From Methanothrix harundinacea (lineage in GTDB: Archaea > Halobacteriota > Methanosarcinia > Methanotrichales > Methanotrichaceae), in contig DAXT01000013.1 of NCBI GenBank assembly GCA_002506535.1, positions 39,128 through 103,127 on the forward strand: DNA of 64,000 nt, read 5' to 3'. The translations under genes were made by a program, and so were the position numbers. The notes beneath the pieces were generated by a model that had not been told where the DNA came from, did not search any database, and saw only the letters and a list, made by a program, of their open reading frames with translations. Shown in pieces: positions 48,891-57,026 of this stretch. Within the stretch, counting starts at the first letter, position 1. Each line of letters starts with the position of its first letter.

Positions 48891-51800
48891 TTGACCCAGA
48901 TTTCCAGAGGCGAGGACAGATACCGCATCGAGATTGCACTGGAGGGGGAGGGGATGCCCCGCCAGACCGCCGTCTGCGAATTCGATTTTGCCCTCTCAGC
49001 CCAGAACCGAGAAGATTTGCGATGGTATCTTGAAGACTACCTCCAGTATCCGCAAGACCCAGCTCCCAAGATCGCCGCCCGGATTGAGAATCGCATGGCA
49101 GAACTGGGAACTGAGCTTTTCAAGGCCGTATTTCAAGCTAACGACGACGCCCGCGATATCTGGGCTGTTTTGCGATCTCAGCTGAACGACACTCGCGTGG
49201 AGATCGCGACCGGTGTCGAGGGGGCCACAGCCATACCCTGGGAGCTGATCCGGGACCTAAAGACCGACGTGCCTTTGGCGCTGCGGGCGAGGTCCTTCGT
49301 CCGGTCTTACAGCCAGGCGGCCCAGAGGCCGAAGCTTCCCGGAGCCGCCACCGGGCCGATTCGCATCTTGCTTGTGATCTGCCGTCCTGGAGCCAGAGAT
49401 GACGTTCCCTTCAGGTCGGTAGCAAGCCGGATCGTCAAAGGCCTGAGCGATGAAGCCCGAGCCCATTTCCAGCTCGACGTCCTCCGGCCGCCCACCTTCG
49501 AGCAGCTCGGCCGGACGCTGCGAGCCGCAAAGGATAAGGGCGAACCCTATCACGTCGTCCATTTCGACGGTCACGGAACCTACGCCGATGTCGAAGCGTC
49601 CGACGAGCTGGGAGATCTCGTCAGCGGCCTGAGCAGCTTGGTGCTGGCGGGGTCGGGTCGGCCCGGGCCTCACGGCTACCTCCTTTTTGAAAATCCCGCT
49701 GTAAAAGAGAACGTCCAGCTGGTGGGCGGTCCGTTGCTGGGAAAGCTGCTAGTGGAGACCGACGTTCCGGTCCTGGTCCTGAACGCCTGCCGCTCCGCCC
49801 ATGCGGAATCATCGAACGCCCCGGACTCGGCCGATGGGTCGAGAGAGGCAGAAGAGGCGGATTCACACTCTCGGGTTAGGGCTTTTGGCTCCCTAGCCCA
49901 GGAGGTGATGGACGCGGGCGTCGTCGGAGTCGTGGCCATGCGCTACAACGTCTACGTGGTGACGGCAGCCCAGTTTGTCGCAGACCTATACGCCACCCTC
50001 ACCCAGGGCCATACCCTGGACGAGGCGGCCACCCTGGGACGGAAGGTTCTACACGACCAGCCTCTACGGGAGATCGCCTACGATCCCCGACCGCTCCAGG
50101 ACTGGCCGGTGCCAGTGGTCTACTGTGCAGCATCGATGCCCCTTTTCCCGAAGCCTAAAACTGAAGAGATGCTGAAGATCGAGATCGGACGTGCGGATGC
50201 GATGCCGGAGCCGAAAAGGGGGATGGTCGACCCCACCCTTCCGACGAAGCCCGACTTCGGATTCTTCGGCAGAGATGAGACGCTTCTCGCCCTGGACCGG
50301 ACCTTCGACACCCAGAGTATAGTCCTCCTCCACGCCTACGCCGGGAACGGCAAGACCGCCACAGCCGCTGAGTTCGGACGCTGGTACTCCCTGACCGGCG
50401 GCGTTGAAGGTCCCGTCCTCTTCACCTCCTTTGAACGGCACAATCCCCTGGCCCGCGTCCTGGACAAGATCGGGGACGTCTTCGGCGGTATGCTGGAAGG
50501 TGGAGGCATCCACTGGCTGACCTTAAACGACGAAGAGAGGCGAGATGTAGCTATTCAGATCCTGAAAATATGTCCCGTCCTCTGGATCTGGGACAACGTG
50601 GAATCGGTAGGTGGATTCCCAACGGGATTGAAGTCGGACTGGAGTTCTGAGGAGCAGAAGGAGCTCTGCGACTTCCTGCGGGATGCTCGGGATACCAAAG
50701 CCAAGTTCCTGCTGACCTCCAGGCGGGACGAGACCGGATGGCTCGCAGACCTGCCCGTTCCGATAATAGTTCCGCCGATGCCGATGCAGGAGAGGGTGGA
50801 GCTGGCTCGGGCCATTGCAGAGAGGCGCGGTAAAAGGTTCATGGACGTGGAAGACTGGATGGCGCTTCTGAAGTTCACTCAGGGAAACCCCTTGACGATA
50901 ACGGTGCTGGTGGGCCAGGCGCTCCGGGACGGCCTCGAATCGAAAGAAGATATCGAGGGGTTCGTGGCGAAGCTTCAGGCGGGAACCGCCGAGATCGAAG
51001 ATGACGAGAGGGAGGGGCGCACCAAGTCCCTGGGCGCCTCCCTACGGTACGGCTTTGAACACGCCTTCGATAAAGATGAGCTGAAACGGCTCGCGCTCCT
51101 CCACCTCTTCCAGGGGTTCGTGGACGCGGATGTCTTAGGAGTGATGGGCAACCCAGAACTTGAATGGTCTCTATCCGAGGTCCGCGGCCTGACGAAAGAC
51201 TACTGGATCTCGATCCTCGACCGGGCCGCGGAGGTCGGGCTGCTCAGGGCTTACGGTGGAGGATATTACTCGGTCCACCCAGCCCTCCCCTGGTACTTTA
51301 AGAACCTCTTCGAGGAACGTTATCCATCGGATGAGAGGGCAGCTAGGGCCTTCGTGGGTGCCGTGGGATCTTTGGGCGATTACTACCACAGAAAGTACGA
51401 AGGCGGCAACGTGGACGTGATCGCCGCCCTGACGGCAGAGGAGCCAAACCTCCTCCACGCGAGGAGGCTGGCGGTTCAACGCGGCTGGCTGGGTCAGGTC
51501 ATCGGCCCCATGCAGGGGCTCCGTCAGCTCTACCGTCATACTGGCCGGAGGGCGGAGTGGAGGAGGCTCGTCGAGGAGATCGTGCCCTACTTTGTCGACG
51601 CCGAGACCGACGGTCCCATCCCGGGCCTTGAGGATAAATGGATCCTGGTGACAGATTATCGGGTCCAGCTCGCCCGAGAGGCGCGCCAGTGGGATGAGGC
51701 GATGCGGCTCCAAACCGTTCTTGTAGGCTTTGGCCGCCAGCGAGCCGCCGACGCTCTGGCAAGACCGCCGGAGGAGCTGGGCGATTATGATCGGAGCGTC

Positions 51801-52550
51801 ATAAGAACTCTCTCCGCATCCCTCCACGGGCTTGGCCAGATCCAGCGCGAGCAAGGTAAGGCCGAGTGCGTGAAGTCGTACGAAGATTCGCTGGAGCTTT
51901 TGGAGAGGATCGGCGATAAGGCGGGAGCTTCAGCCTGTGCTTTTAACCTCGGGCTCGCGTACAAAGACCTTTCCGATATCCGCGATCTGGATCAATCAGA
52001 CCGCTGGTTCAGGATTAGCCTGAAGCTGGCGGAAGAGCTGAAGGACCCGTTGGGACAGGGGCGTTGCTGGTATTCGTTGGGACAGGGGCGTTGCTGGTAT
52101 TCGTTAGGGCAAGTTGCCCATGAACGCTTCGAAGAGGCGCGGGCGGCCCAGAAGCCACCCGAAGAACTGGACCGCCACCTCAACGATGCTCACCAATCCT
52201 ACCTGAAGGCCCTGGAACTGTTCCCGCAAGATGCTGTATTCGAACTGGCGACTACTCATAACGCGCTCGGAACTGTATTTGATGATGCGGGCGAGATCGA
52301 CCAGGCTCTTGCCTATTCTCGCAACGCAATCCGCTACTGCGAGATAATGGGAGACCGCTATCTTGCTGGCATGTATCGCTACAACGTCGCCAGTACCCTG
52401 GCCAGAGCAGGCCGATTCTCTGATGCGTTGGACTACGCCCAGGCCGCCCTTCGAGACTACGAGACCTTCGGCGATAGGGCGGCGGCAGAAATTCAGGAGA
52501 CGAAGAAGCTGATCTCTAATATCCAGCAAGCCATGAAGTCAGAAGGGTAG
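48891..52550 (+). CDS. CHAT protease - STAND/NB-ARC ATPase - TPR protein (candidate immune or cell-death sensor)
   Basis: A 1219-residue multidomain protein. An N-terminal extension (residues 1-150, with ATAIPWELIRD typical before CHAT) precedes a CHAT caspase-like domain. Its catalytic His is in YHVVHFDGHGTY (near residue 225) and catalytic Cys in VLVLNACRSAHAE (near 299). A STAND/NB-ARC ATPase follows: FFGRDETLLALDR, P-loop AYAGNGKTATAAEFGRW (Lys near 488), Walker B CPVLWIWDNVES (near 565), FLLTSRRDE (near 607) and GNPLTITVL (near 665). A winged-helix region leads to TPR helices (about 960-1215). Fungal and bacterial proteins of this layout act as regulated death proteases. The TTG start lacks a ribosome site; an AGGAGG lies 8 nt before an in-frame ACG at 48876. 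A partner gene follows 14 bp downstream. Confidence 0.93.
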   Translation: MTQISRGEDRYRIEIALEGEGMPRQTAVCEFDFALSAQNREDLRWYLEDYLQYPQDPAPKIAARIENRMAELGTELFKAVFQANDDARDIWAVLRSQLNDTRVEIATGVEGATAIPWELIRDLKTDVPLALRARSFVRSYSQAAQRPKLPGAATGPIRILLVICRPGARDDVPFRSVASRIVKGLSDEARAHFQLDVLRPPTFEQLGRTLRAAKDKGEPYHVVHFDGHGTYADVEASDELGDLVSGLSSLVLAGSGRPGPHGYLLFENPAVKENVQLVGGPLLGKLLVETDVPVLVLNACRSAHAESSNAPDSADGSREAEEADSHSRVRAFGSLAQEVMDAGVVGVVAMRYNVYVVTAAQFVADLYATLTQGHTLDEAATLGRKVLHDQPLREIAYDPRPLQDWPVPVVYCAASMPLFPKPKTEEMLKIEIGRADAMPEPKRGMVDPTLPTKPDFGFFGRDETLLALDRTFDTQSIVLLHAYAGNGKTATAAEFGRWYSLTGGVEGPVLFTSFERHNPLARVLDKIGDVFGGMLEGGGIHWLTLNDEERRDVAIQILKICPVLWIWDNVESVGGFPTGLKSDWSSEEQKELCDFLRDARDTKAKFLLTSRRDETGWLADLPVPIIVPPMPMQERVELARAIAERRGKRFMDVEDWMALLKFTQGNPLTITVLVGQALRDGLESKEDIEGFVAKLQAGTAEIEDDEREGRTKSLGASLRYGFEHAFDKDELKRLALLHLFQGFVDADVLGVMGNPELEWSLSEVRGLTKDYWISILDRAAEVGLLRAYGGGYYSVHPALPWYFKNLFEERYPSDERAARAFVGAVGSLGDYYHRKYEGGNVDVIAALTAEEPNLLHARRLAVQRGWLGQVIGPMQGLRQLYRHTGRRAEWRRLVEEIVPYFVDAETDGPIPGLEDKWILVTDYRVQLAREARQWDEAMRLQTVLVGFGRQRAADALARPPEELGDYDRSVIRTLSASLHGLGQIQREQGKAECVKSYEDSLELLERIGDKAGASACAFNLGLAYKDLSDIRDLDQSDRWFRISLKLAEELKDPLGQGRCWYSLGQGRCWYSLGQVAHERFEEARAAQKPPEELDRHLNDAHQSYLKALELFPQDAVFELATTHNALGTVFDDAGEIDQALAYSRNAIRYCEIMGDRYLAGMYRYNVASTLARAGRFSDALDYAQAALRDYETFGDRAAAEIQETKKLISNIQQAMKSEG
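52050..52103 (+). repeat. Exact 27-bp in-frame tandem duplication in the TPR region
   Basis: 52050-52076 is repeated exactly at 52077-52103. It duplicates nine residues (LGQGRCWYS) within a TPR helix. Absence of any substitution implies a recent slippage event that preserved the frame. Confidence 0.95.
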
Positions 52551-52564
52551 ACGGAGGATTAAAC

Positions 52565-53224
52565 ATGCAGATCGACGAAACCGCGTTCCCGATCGAGCCC
52601 GTCTGGGAGGGGGCGTTCGCCCCGCCGAAAGGGGTCTATGCGCCGCCCGGCGAGAGGTTGCCGACGGTCAGCATAGGAAGGCCGGTCTGGTGGGATGGCG
52701 AGGAGATCATGGGCGAAAAATGGACAAAGCCTGCGGGAGGGAACTGCTACGGCCTTGCAAGATTCGCCTTCTCGTTGAGGCCTGAAGGAAGAAAGGTTGT
52801 GCGCCGGGCGGAGTTGATGGTGGGCCTGGAGACAGAAGACGGTAGTGGGGTCCCGATCGTCTTCGACCTCTTGCCCAAGGTGATGACTGAAGAGAAGACC
52901 GGCACCTTCAAAGCGACCGTCGGCCTCGACTTCAAGTTTCTCTCCCTCGCCCAGGCCGAGACGACCATCGACTTCACCCAGAAGGTCCCGGTGATCTTCG
53001 CCGACGGGATCGGCGAGAGCATCGCCCGCTGGGCTTTCGTATCCGGCCGGGCTCATCCCCTCGTTGGAAGCCAGCTCGTCTACGCCATCTTGGAAATGCC
53101 AGCGGGAACGTCGGCGGCCAGGGCGAGCCTCCTCCTCAGCGCCGAGGTGGTCACAACTCTCGGCCCGATCCGGGGCATCCTGCCAAAAGAGGCGAGTGAT
53201 CGGTTGAGCTGGGTGCTGAAGTGA
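52565..53224 (+). CDS. Partner protein of the CHAT-STAND-TPR gene, unknown function
   Basis: A 219-residue soluble protein with no signal peptide or membrane helix. It is Pro-rich at the start (IEPVWEGAFAPPKGVYAPPGERLP), then appears as a mixed alpha/beta domain with regular strands (RVVVRRAELMVGLETE-like, VPIVFDLLPKVM, GTFKATVGLDFKFLSLAQAETTIDFTQKVPVIFADG). No catalytic motif is recognised. ATG 52565 has GGAGG 7 nt upstream, an ideal site, and the gene starts 14 bp after the CHAT protein stop, so the two are one operon. It is a candidate substrate, regulator or effector of the CHAT protease (inference from linkage). Confidence 0.8.
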   Translation: MQIDETAFPIEPVWEGAFAPPKGVYAPPGERLPTVSIGRPVWWDGEEIMGEKWTKPAGGNCYGLARFAFSLRPEGRKVVRRAELMVGLETEDGSGVPIVFDLLPKVMTEEKTGTFKATVGLDFKFLSLAQAETTIDFTQKVPVIFADGIGESIARWAFVSGRAHPLVGSQLVYAILEMPAGTSAARASLLLSAEVVTTLGPIRGILPKEASDRLSWVLK

Positions 53225-53308
53225 TCAAGCTAAATTTTAGCGATGAAAATTCGAAAGCTGGAGAGCGGCTGCCCCCTCAGACTCTCCTTCCCATCCCTTC
53301 CTTTCTAT

Positions 53309-54331
53309 TCAGCCAAAGATCCCAGGATACCCCGCCACCGCAGCCCGCAGAAGCACGTCGACGATCAGGGCGGCGAAGAGGACCGCCCGGTAGTTCGCCC
53401 CCTGGTAGAAGGTCCTCTCCCCCCTCGCAGCCGTCGGGTTTCGGATGAAGTCGAAGGTCTGGGCGACCATCCAGACCCCGGCCGCCAGGGCCGCGGCGAA
53501 GTAGATCGGCCCGAGGCCGGTGGCGACCCCCAGGGCTATTGAGAGAATGACCCCGACGACCCAGGCGGCGGCGACGAGCTTTGCGGTCTTGGGGATGCCA
53601 TACGTCACCGGAAAGGTGGGAATCCCCTCCCGCCGGTCGCCCGCCACGTCCCGGGAGGCGTCGCAGTTGGTGAACCCCCAGTCGGTGATGCAGATCATGG
53701 CGCCGAGGATGACCGCCCCCTCGTGGAGGCCTGGGCCTGCTTTCAAGAAGCCAGCCGGCGCCATGGCGAGCCAGACCCCCACCGGGACGATCCCGAAGGA
53801 GAGGCCGACGAGCGCCCAGGAGAAGGGGGTCCTTCTCTTCGCCGCCTTCGAGTAGACGGCCATGATGAAGGTTGCGGCGATGAGGGCGACGAGGCTCTCA
53901 GGGTTGAGGTAAAAGGCGACGGCGGCCGCCATCCCGAATAATAGGGCCGAGTAGGCGAGGGCCGCCGACCTCGTCACCTGCGACGACGGCAGCGGCCGGC
54001 CAGGCATCCCCACGGCGTCGACGTCGACGTCGCAGCAGTCGTTGTAGACGTAGGAGCTGGTGATGGCGAAGTAAGCCCCGAGGGTGGCGATGGCGAAGGG
54101 GAAGGCCGCCGGGAGGGTCCCGGCGGTGGCGTAGACTGCCAGGAGGGCCGCGGCCCCCGGAAGGGCGATGTCCATCGGCGCGAGAGGCGGGCGGAGGAGC
54201 TGCGCATAGGCTCGAAGGCTTCCGCCGCGGTTGTCCCTGATGTTGTCGCCGAGTCTTGCGGTCTTTTCACAATACGTGCATTTCGAGCCCAAAGAGCCCT
54301 TACCATCCGCAGATCCGTCCACGCTCCTCAC
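53309..54331 (-). CDS. UbiA-family prenyltransferase
   Basis: A 340-residue polytopic membrane enzyme. Two Asp-rich prenyl-diphosphate sites are visible: SSYVYNDCCDVDVDAVGMPGRPLPSSQVT (about residues 92-120, NDxxDxxxD) and TNCDASRDVAGDRREGIPTFPVTYG (about 222-246, DxxxDxxGD). Eight to nine helices are predicted by hydrophobicity. The UbiA substrate in methanogens can be a lipid head group (digeranylgeranylglyceryl phosphate), a quinone ring or a porphyrinoid; the exact role is not decided by sequence. The N-terminal 30 residues with CTYC are unusual. GTG start at 54331, 3 bp after the pgi stop. Confidence 0.9.
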   Translation of the reverse strand: MRSVDGSADGKGSLGSKCTYCEKTARLGDNIRDNRGGSLRAYAQLLRPPLAPMDIALPGAAALLAVYATAGTLPAAFPFAIATLGAYFAITSSYVYNDCCDVDVDAVGMPGRPLPSSQVTRSAALAYSALLFGMAAAVAFYLNPESLVALIAATFIMAVYSKAAKRRTPFSWALVGLSFGIVPVGVWLAMAPAGFLKAGPGLHEGAVILGAMICITDWGFTNCDASRDVAGDRREGIPTFPVTYGIPKTAKLVAAAWVVGVILSIALGVATGLGPIYFAAALAAGVWMVAQTFDFIRNPTAARGERTFYQGANYRAVLFAALIVDVLLRAAVAGYPGIFG

Positions 54332-54334
54332 CCC

Positions 54335-55051
54335 TCAGTCCAGGAACCCCTCGAAGAGGTCGGCGAAGTCCTGGGGGCGGACGAGCCAGTCGAGCTTACC
54401 CCGCTCCCTTCCGATGGGGTAGATCTCCCGGTTGCGCGATAGGCCCAGAGACTTCACCTTGGGGACCTCGATCTCCCGCAGCGGCGCCGCCTCTTCGCAT
54501 TTCGGGTTCTCGATGAAGCCGTCTTCGGTGAGGAAGTAGGCGCCCCCTCCCCTCTCTTTTATGGGGTCGTATATCGACGAGAATCCTCTGGCGACGAAGT
54601 TCGCCATCTTCAGCCTCTTGTTCGACTCGTTTATGGTGATGTGGCCGTACCCCGGCGGGACGACGACCTTGTCGCCCCCCATCGCCCTCACCACCACCAC
54701 GTCGCTGAGGTCCTCCTTCTGGAGGAGGTAGGTCGCCTCCCCCTCCAAGACCTCGTAGACCTCGGGGTATGTGACCGCCTCCCCCGGAACGAAGGGATGG
54801 TAGTGGCCCGCGGTCTTGACGTACTCGCGCCCCAGCATCAGGGGCGGTATGATGGTGATGTCGTACCTGATCCCCTGCTCCATAAAGAGGTCGCCGTCCC
54901 TCCTGCTGAGGAAGAGGTCCCTGTACATGTAGTAGAGCTCCAGGTTAGCGGCGCTCCTAGCCCACTTCTTATCGAAAAGGACTTCGTCGATGTCGTGGAG
55001 CATCCTCACGTCGGGCTCCCGCGTCTTGCTGCCGAATTCGAGCTCGTTCAA
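54335..55051 (-). CDS. pgi: Glucose-6-phosphate isomerase, archaeal cupin type
   Basis: A 238-residue cupin metalloenzyme interconverting glucose 6-phosphate and fructose 6-phosphate. The metal-binding cupin motif 1 is TAGHYHPFVPGEAVTYPEVYEVLEGEATYLLQ (about residues 80-111; the HxH and Glu ligands in GHYHP and YPEVYEVLEG). Motif 2 is VVPPGYGHITIN (about 131-142, His ligand). Length exceeds the 190-residue PfuPGI by a C-terminal extension (about 190-238), seen in methanogen homologues. An AT-rich ATTAATT about 35 bp upstream may be its TATA box. UbiA follows in the same operon. Confidence 0.93.
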   Translation of the reverse strand: MNELEFGSKTREPDVRMLHDIDEVLFDKKWARSAANLELYYMYRDLFLSRRDGDLFMEQGIRYDITIIPPLMLGREYVKTAGHYHPFVPGEAVTYPEVYEVLEGEATYLLQKEDLSDVVVVRAMGGDKVVVPPGYGHITINESNKRLKMANFVARGFSSIYDPIKERGGGAYFLTEDGFIENPKCEEAAPLREIEVPKVKSLGLSRNREIYPIGRERGKLDWLVRPQDFADLFEGFLD

Positions 55052-55185
55052 CTCTCAACACCCGGAAGGGGATGGAACGGCAAATTAATAACGTTTTTGC
55101 GGGGAGATGATATCGTAGGGATGGGGAGGGGTGGCCTTCCTGGTCACCGCTGGCGAAGTTAGAAAAACTGACGGGGGTCTGAGTG

Positions 55186-55204
55186 ATGCCGTCTTGTACG
55201 GCAT
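55186..55204. other. Perfect 7-bp hairpin in the spacer
   Basis: ATGCCGT-CTTGT-ACGGCAT is a perfect inverted repeat about 135 bp upstream of pgi. It could be an operator or an RNA hairpin. There is no T-run on either side. Confidence 0.5.
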
Positions 55205-55280
55205 GAATCATCGATCATATTCCGAGACGAAGCCCAAGCTAACGCCTCCATCAGGATCGGCTCGGGCCTGCGGAGAGGTC

Positions 55281-55294
55281 AGCCTAAAAAGGCT
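55281..55294 (-). terminator. Small hairpin with T-run at the end of the exported-protein gene
   Basis: On the - strand AGCC-TTTTTA-GGCT overlaps the TAG stop codon of the gene at 55293. The T-run lies in the loop. A plausible archaeal T-rich terminator. Confidence 0.4.
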
Positions 55295-55745
55295 AACATG
55301 AAACGTACTGGCTGCCGATGTTGAAGGATACGGTCCTCACCTTCATCCAGTCCCTGAATATGTCCACCCTCCAGGTCCCCTGCATCATCGCTGGATCGCA
55401 GCCCTTGATCTGGATGGCGGACCAGGCCTTTCCCTCCCAGTTGCCGCTGCTGAAGTCCTTGGGCGGGACGACAGCGAAGGTTCTGGCGTAGAGCTGGTTG
55501 TTCGGCGTGTACCACCGCCACTCCAGCTCGTGGGGCTTGAGGTCCCGCGCGAACCTGATCCAGGAGACTGCCTGGTCGTCCTGGGGAGAGAAGGAATGCG
55601 TCCTGTATACCGGATCCCAGTTGGCGTTAACGGATTTGGCCATGGTGAGGTCGCTTAGGGGAACGAAGGGAAACCATATGGCTCCGCCCAGCGAAGCGGT
55701 CGATACGACCGCCAATAAGGCCAGCAGAAACTTGATCTTTTTCAT
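55293..55745 (-). CDS. Small exported protein of unknown function
   Basis: A 150-residue exported protein. A signal peptide (MKKIKFLLALLAVVSTASLGGA) is followed by one compact domain with many aromatics: DPVYRTHSFSPQDDQAVSWIRFARDLKPHELEWRWYTPNNQLYAR, NWEGKAWSAIQIKG and GTWRVDIFRDWMKVRTVSFNIG. The pattern (S/T-F-x-P-x-D...EWRWYxPxxxLY...GxWxVxIFxD) is like small secreted Ig-like domains that occur in methanogens and delta-proteobacteria without assigned function. A GGGGGTAAATCC site precedes the ATG. It has its own short 3' terminator. Confidence 0.75.
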   Translation of the reverse strand: MKKIKFLLALLAVVSTASLGGAIWFPFVPLSDLTMAKSVNANWDPVYRTHSFSPQDDQAVSWIRFARDLKPHELEWRWYTPNNQLYARTFAVVPPKDFSSGNWEGKAWSAIQIKGCDPAMMQGTWRVDIFRDWMKVRTVSFNIGSQYVSC

Positions 55746-55857
55746 CTCGGATTTACCCCCTACATTGCCGATGATATTGGTAATATCCTCTTGATCGGTG
55801 ATATAATAAATAACTATAGTAGGGTCGGACCTGAAGAGGGGCGTACAGTCTCGAGGA

Positions 55858-56490
55858 TCAGAGGATTATCGGCTTTATCCCCTTTCTATTCGCGACCTCT
55901 CCCGGGATGTCGACGGCTTCCGCGGAGGCATCGATGATGGGGCCGTCACCGGTGGCCACAGGAGACGTCGCCATCTTCAGCCTCCTGTCCACGTCCCGGA
56001 CCGTCTTTGCCGACCCCAGAACTTCGAGTTCGGCCATCCTCTCCCTGATCTGGGCCGCCAGCTCTCCGCTCCTGCTGATCTGCTGGTCGAGGAGAAACTC
56101 GGCCCTGCCGACTCCCGACTCCTTGAGGATCGAGAGGATCTCCGATAGGGCCTCGTTGGTGACGATGGAGGACCGATACCTTCTGAAGATCCCCCGGGTA
56201 TCCCGCAGGAAGCCGTCGTCGCAGAGGTAGACGGGGGAGCCGGCGAGGAGGCTCTCTATGGTGATGAGGACGTTGTAGCCGTCGACGGCGACGATCCGGC
56301 CCGTGAGTTCCCCAGAAGAGACCCGTTTGTTCTTCCGCGCCGCCGCCAGATCCGAAGGGACCGCCACCCTCGATATGACGAACCTATCCTCCTGGGGAAG
56401 TCGGCGGTGGTCGCACACGAACCTGACGGCGGGCCCCGACGGGTAGCCCCGATCGAGGAGGTATCGGACCTCTTCAGCTGCCCTCCTCAG
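55858..56490 (-). CDS. DUF434 protein lacking an obvious start codon
   Basis: About 210 residues of DUF434: LRRAAEEVRYLLDRGYPSGPAVRFVCDHRRLPQEDRFVISRVAVP, then GRIVAVDGYNVLITIESLLAGSPVYLCDDGFLRDTRGIFRRYRSS, and a C-terminal VRDVDRRLKMATSPVATGDGPIIDAS. The reading frame has no ATG, GTG or TTG between its family start and position 57033, far inside fumB in another frame. The first usable codon is GTG at 56418, which would delete the conserved opening. The limit given here (CTG 56490) is the family edge, not a proven start. It overlaps the fumB stop (56487). Possibilities are a non-canonical start, a frameshift joining fumB and DUF434, or a sequencing error. Confidence 0.7.
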   Translation of the reverse strand: MRRAAEEVRYLLDRGYPSGPAVRFVCDHRRLPQEDRFVISRVAVPSDLAAARKNKRVSSGELTGRIVAVDGYNVLITIESLLAGSPVYLCDDGFLRDTRGIFRRYRSSIVTNEALSEILSILKESGVGRAEFLLDQQISRSGELAAQIRERMAELEVLGSAKTVRDVDRRLKMATSPVATGDGPIIDASAEAVDIPGEVANRKGIKPIIL

Positions 56491-57026
56491 ATCTTCGAGC
56501 TTCTTTTCGCCGATCTTTTCGCCTCCCGGTAGAGGTCGCCTCCGTGAGGGTCGATGGCTACGACCATCGGCCCCCAGCCTTGCGCCTCCAGCTCCCAGAG
56601 CCCCTCCGCCATCCCCAGGTCCGGGAGGTGGAGCCGCCTCACCGACAGGTAGCGGGCCGCCAATGCCCCGCAGCCGCCGGGGTAGGCGAGGTATGCGGCC
56701 CTCCCCCGGAGCGCCTCCGCATCCTCGGATATCCCCCCCTTCCCGACGATCAGCCTCACCCCCCGGTCGACCACATCTCTGGTAAACCTGCCGACCCTGC
56801 CGCTGGTGGTGGGGCCGGCGGAGAGGACGATCCCGTCCCGGATGAGGGGGCCACAGTGGTATAAGACCGCCCCGGCGAGGTCTACGGGGAGCTCCTCTCC
56901 GGAGGCGAGGAGGGCGTGGACTCTGTCTCTCGCGGTATAGACCGTCCCGCTGATCCAGACGAGGTCGCCGACCCTGAGGGCCGCCACCTCCTCTTGCGAT
57001 ATCGGCGTCCTCAGTCGATGCTCCAT
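56487..57026 (-). CDS. fumB: Fumarate hydratase (class I) beta subunit
   Basis: A 179-residue C-terminal-type subunit of the [4Fe-4S] fumarase. Markers are LRVGDLVWISGTVYTARDRVHALLASGEELPVDLAGAVLYHCGPLIRD (about residues 17-64), GPTTSGRVGRFTRDVV (about 71-86; the catalytic T-S-x-R), GKGGISEDA (about 95), YPGGCGALAA (about 115) and LGMAEGLWELEAQGWGPMVVAIDPHGGDLY (about 136-165). It hydrates fumarate to malate in the incomplete TCA branch. The tail AKRSAKRSSKI is basic and repeats itself. It overlaps fumA by 16 bp. Confidence 0.94.
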   Translation of the reverse strand: MEHRLRTPISQEEVAALRVGDLVWISGTVYTARDRVHALLASGEELPVDLAGAVLYHCGPLIRDGIVLSAGPTTSGRVGRFTRDVVDRGVRLIVGKGGISEDAEALRGRAAYLAYPGGCGALAARYLSVRRLHLPDLGMAEGLWELEAQGWGPMVVAIDPHGGDLYREAKRSAKRSSKI

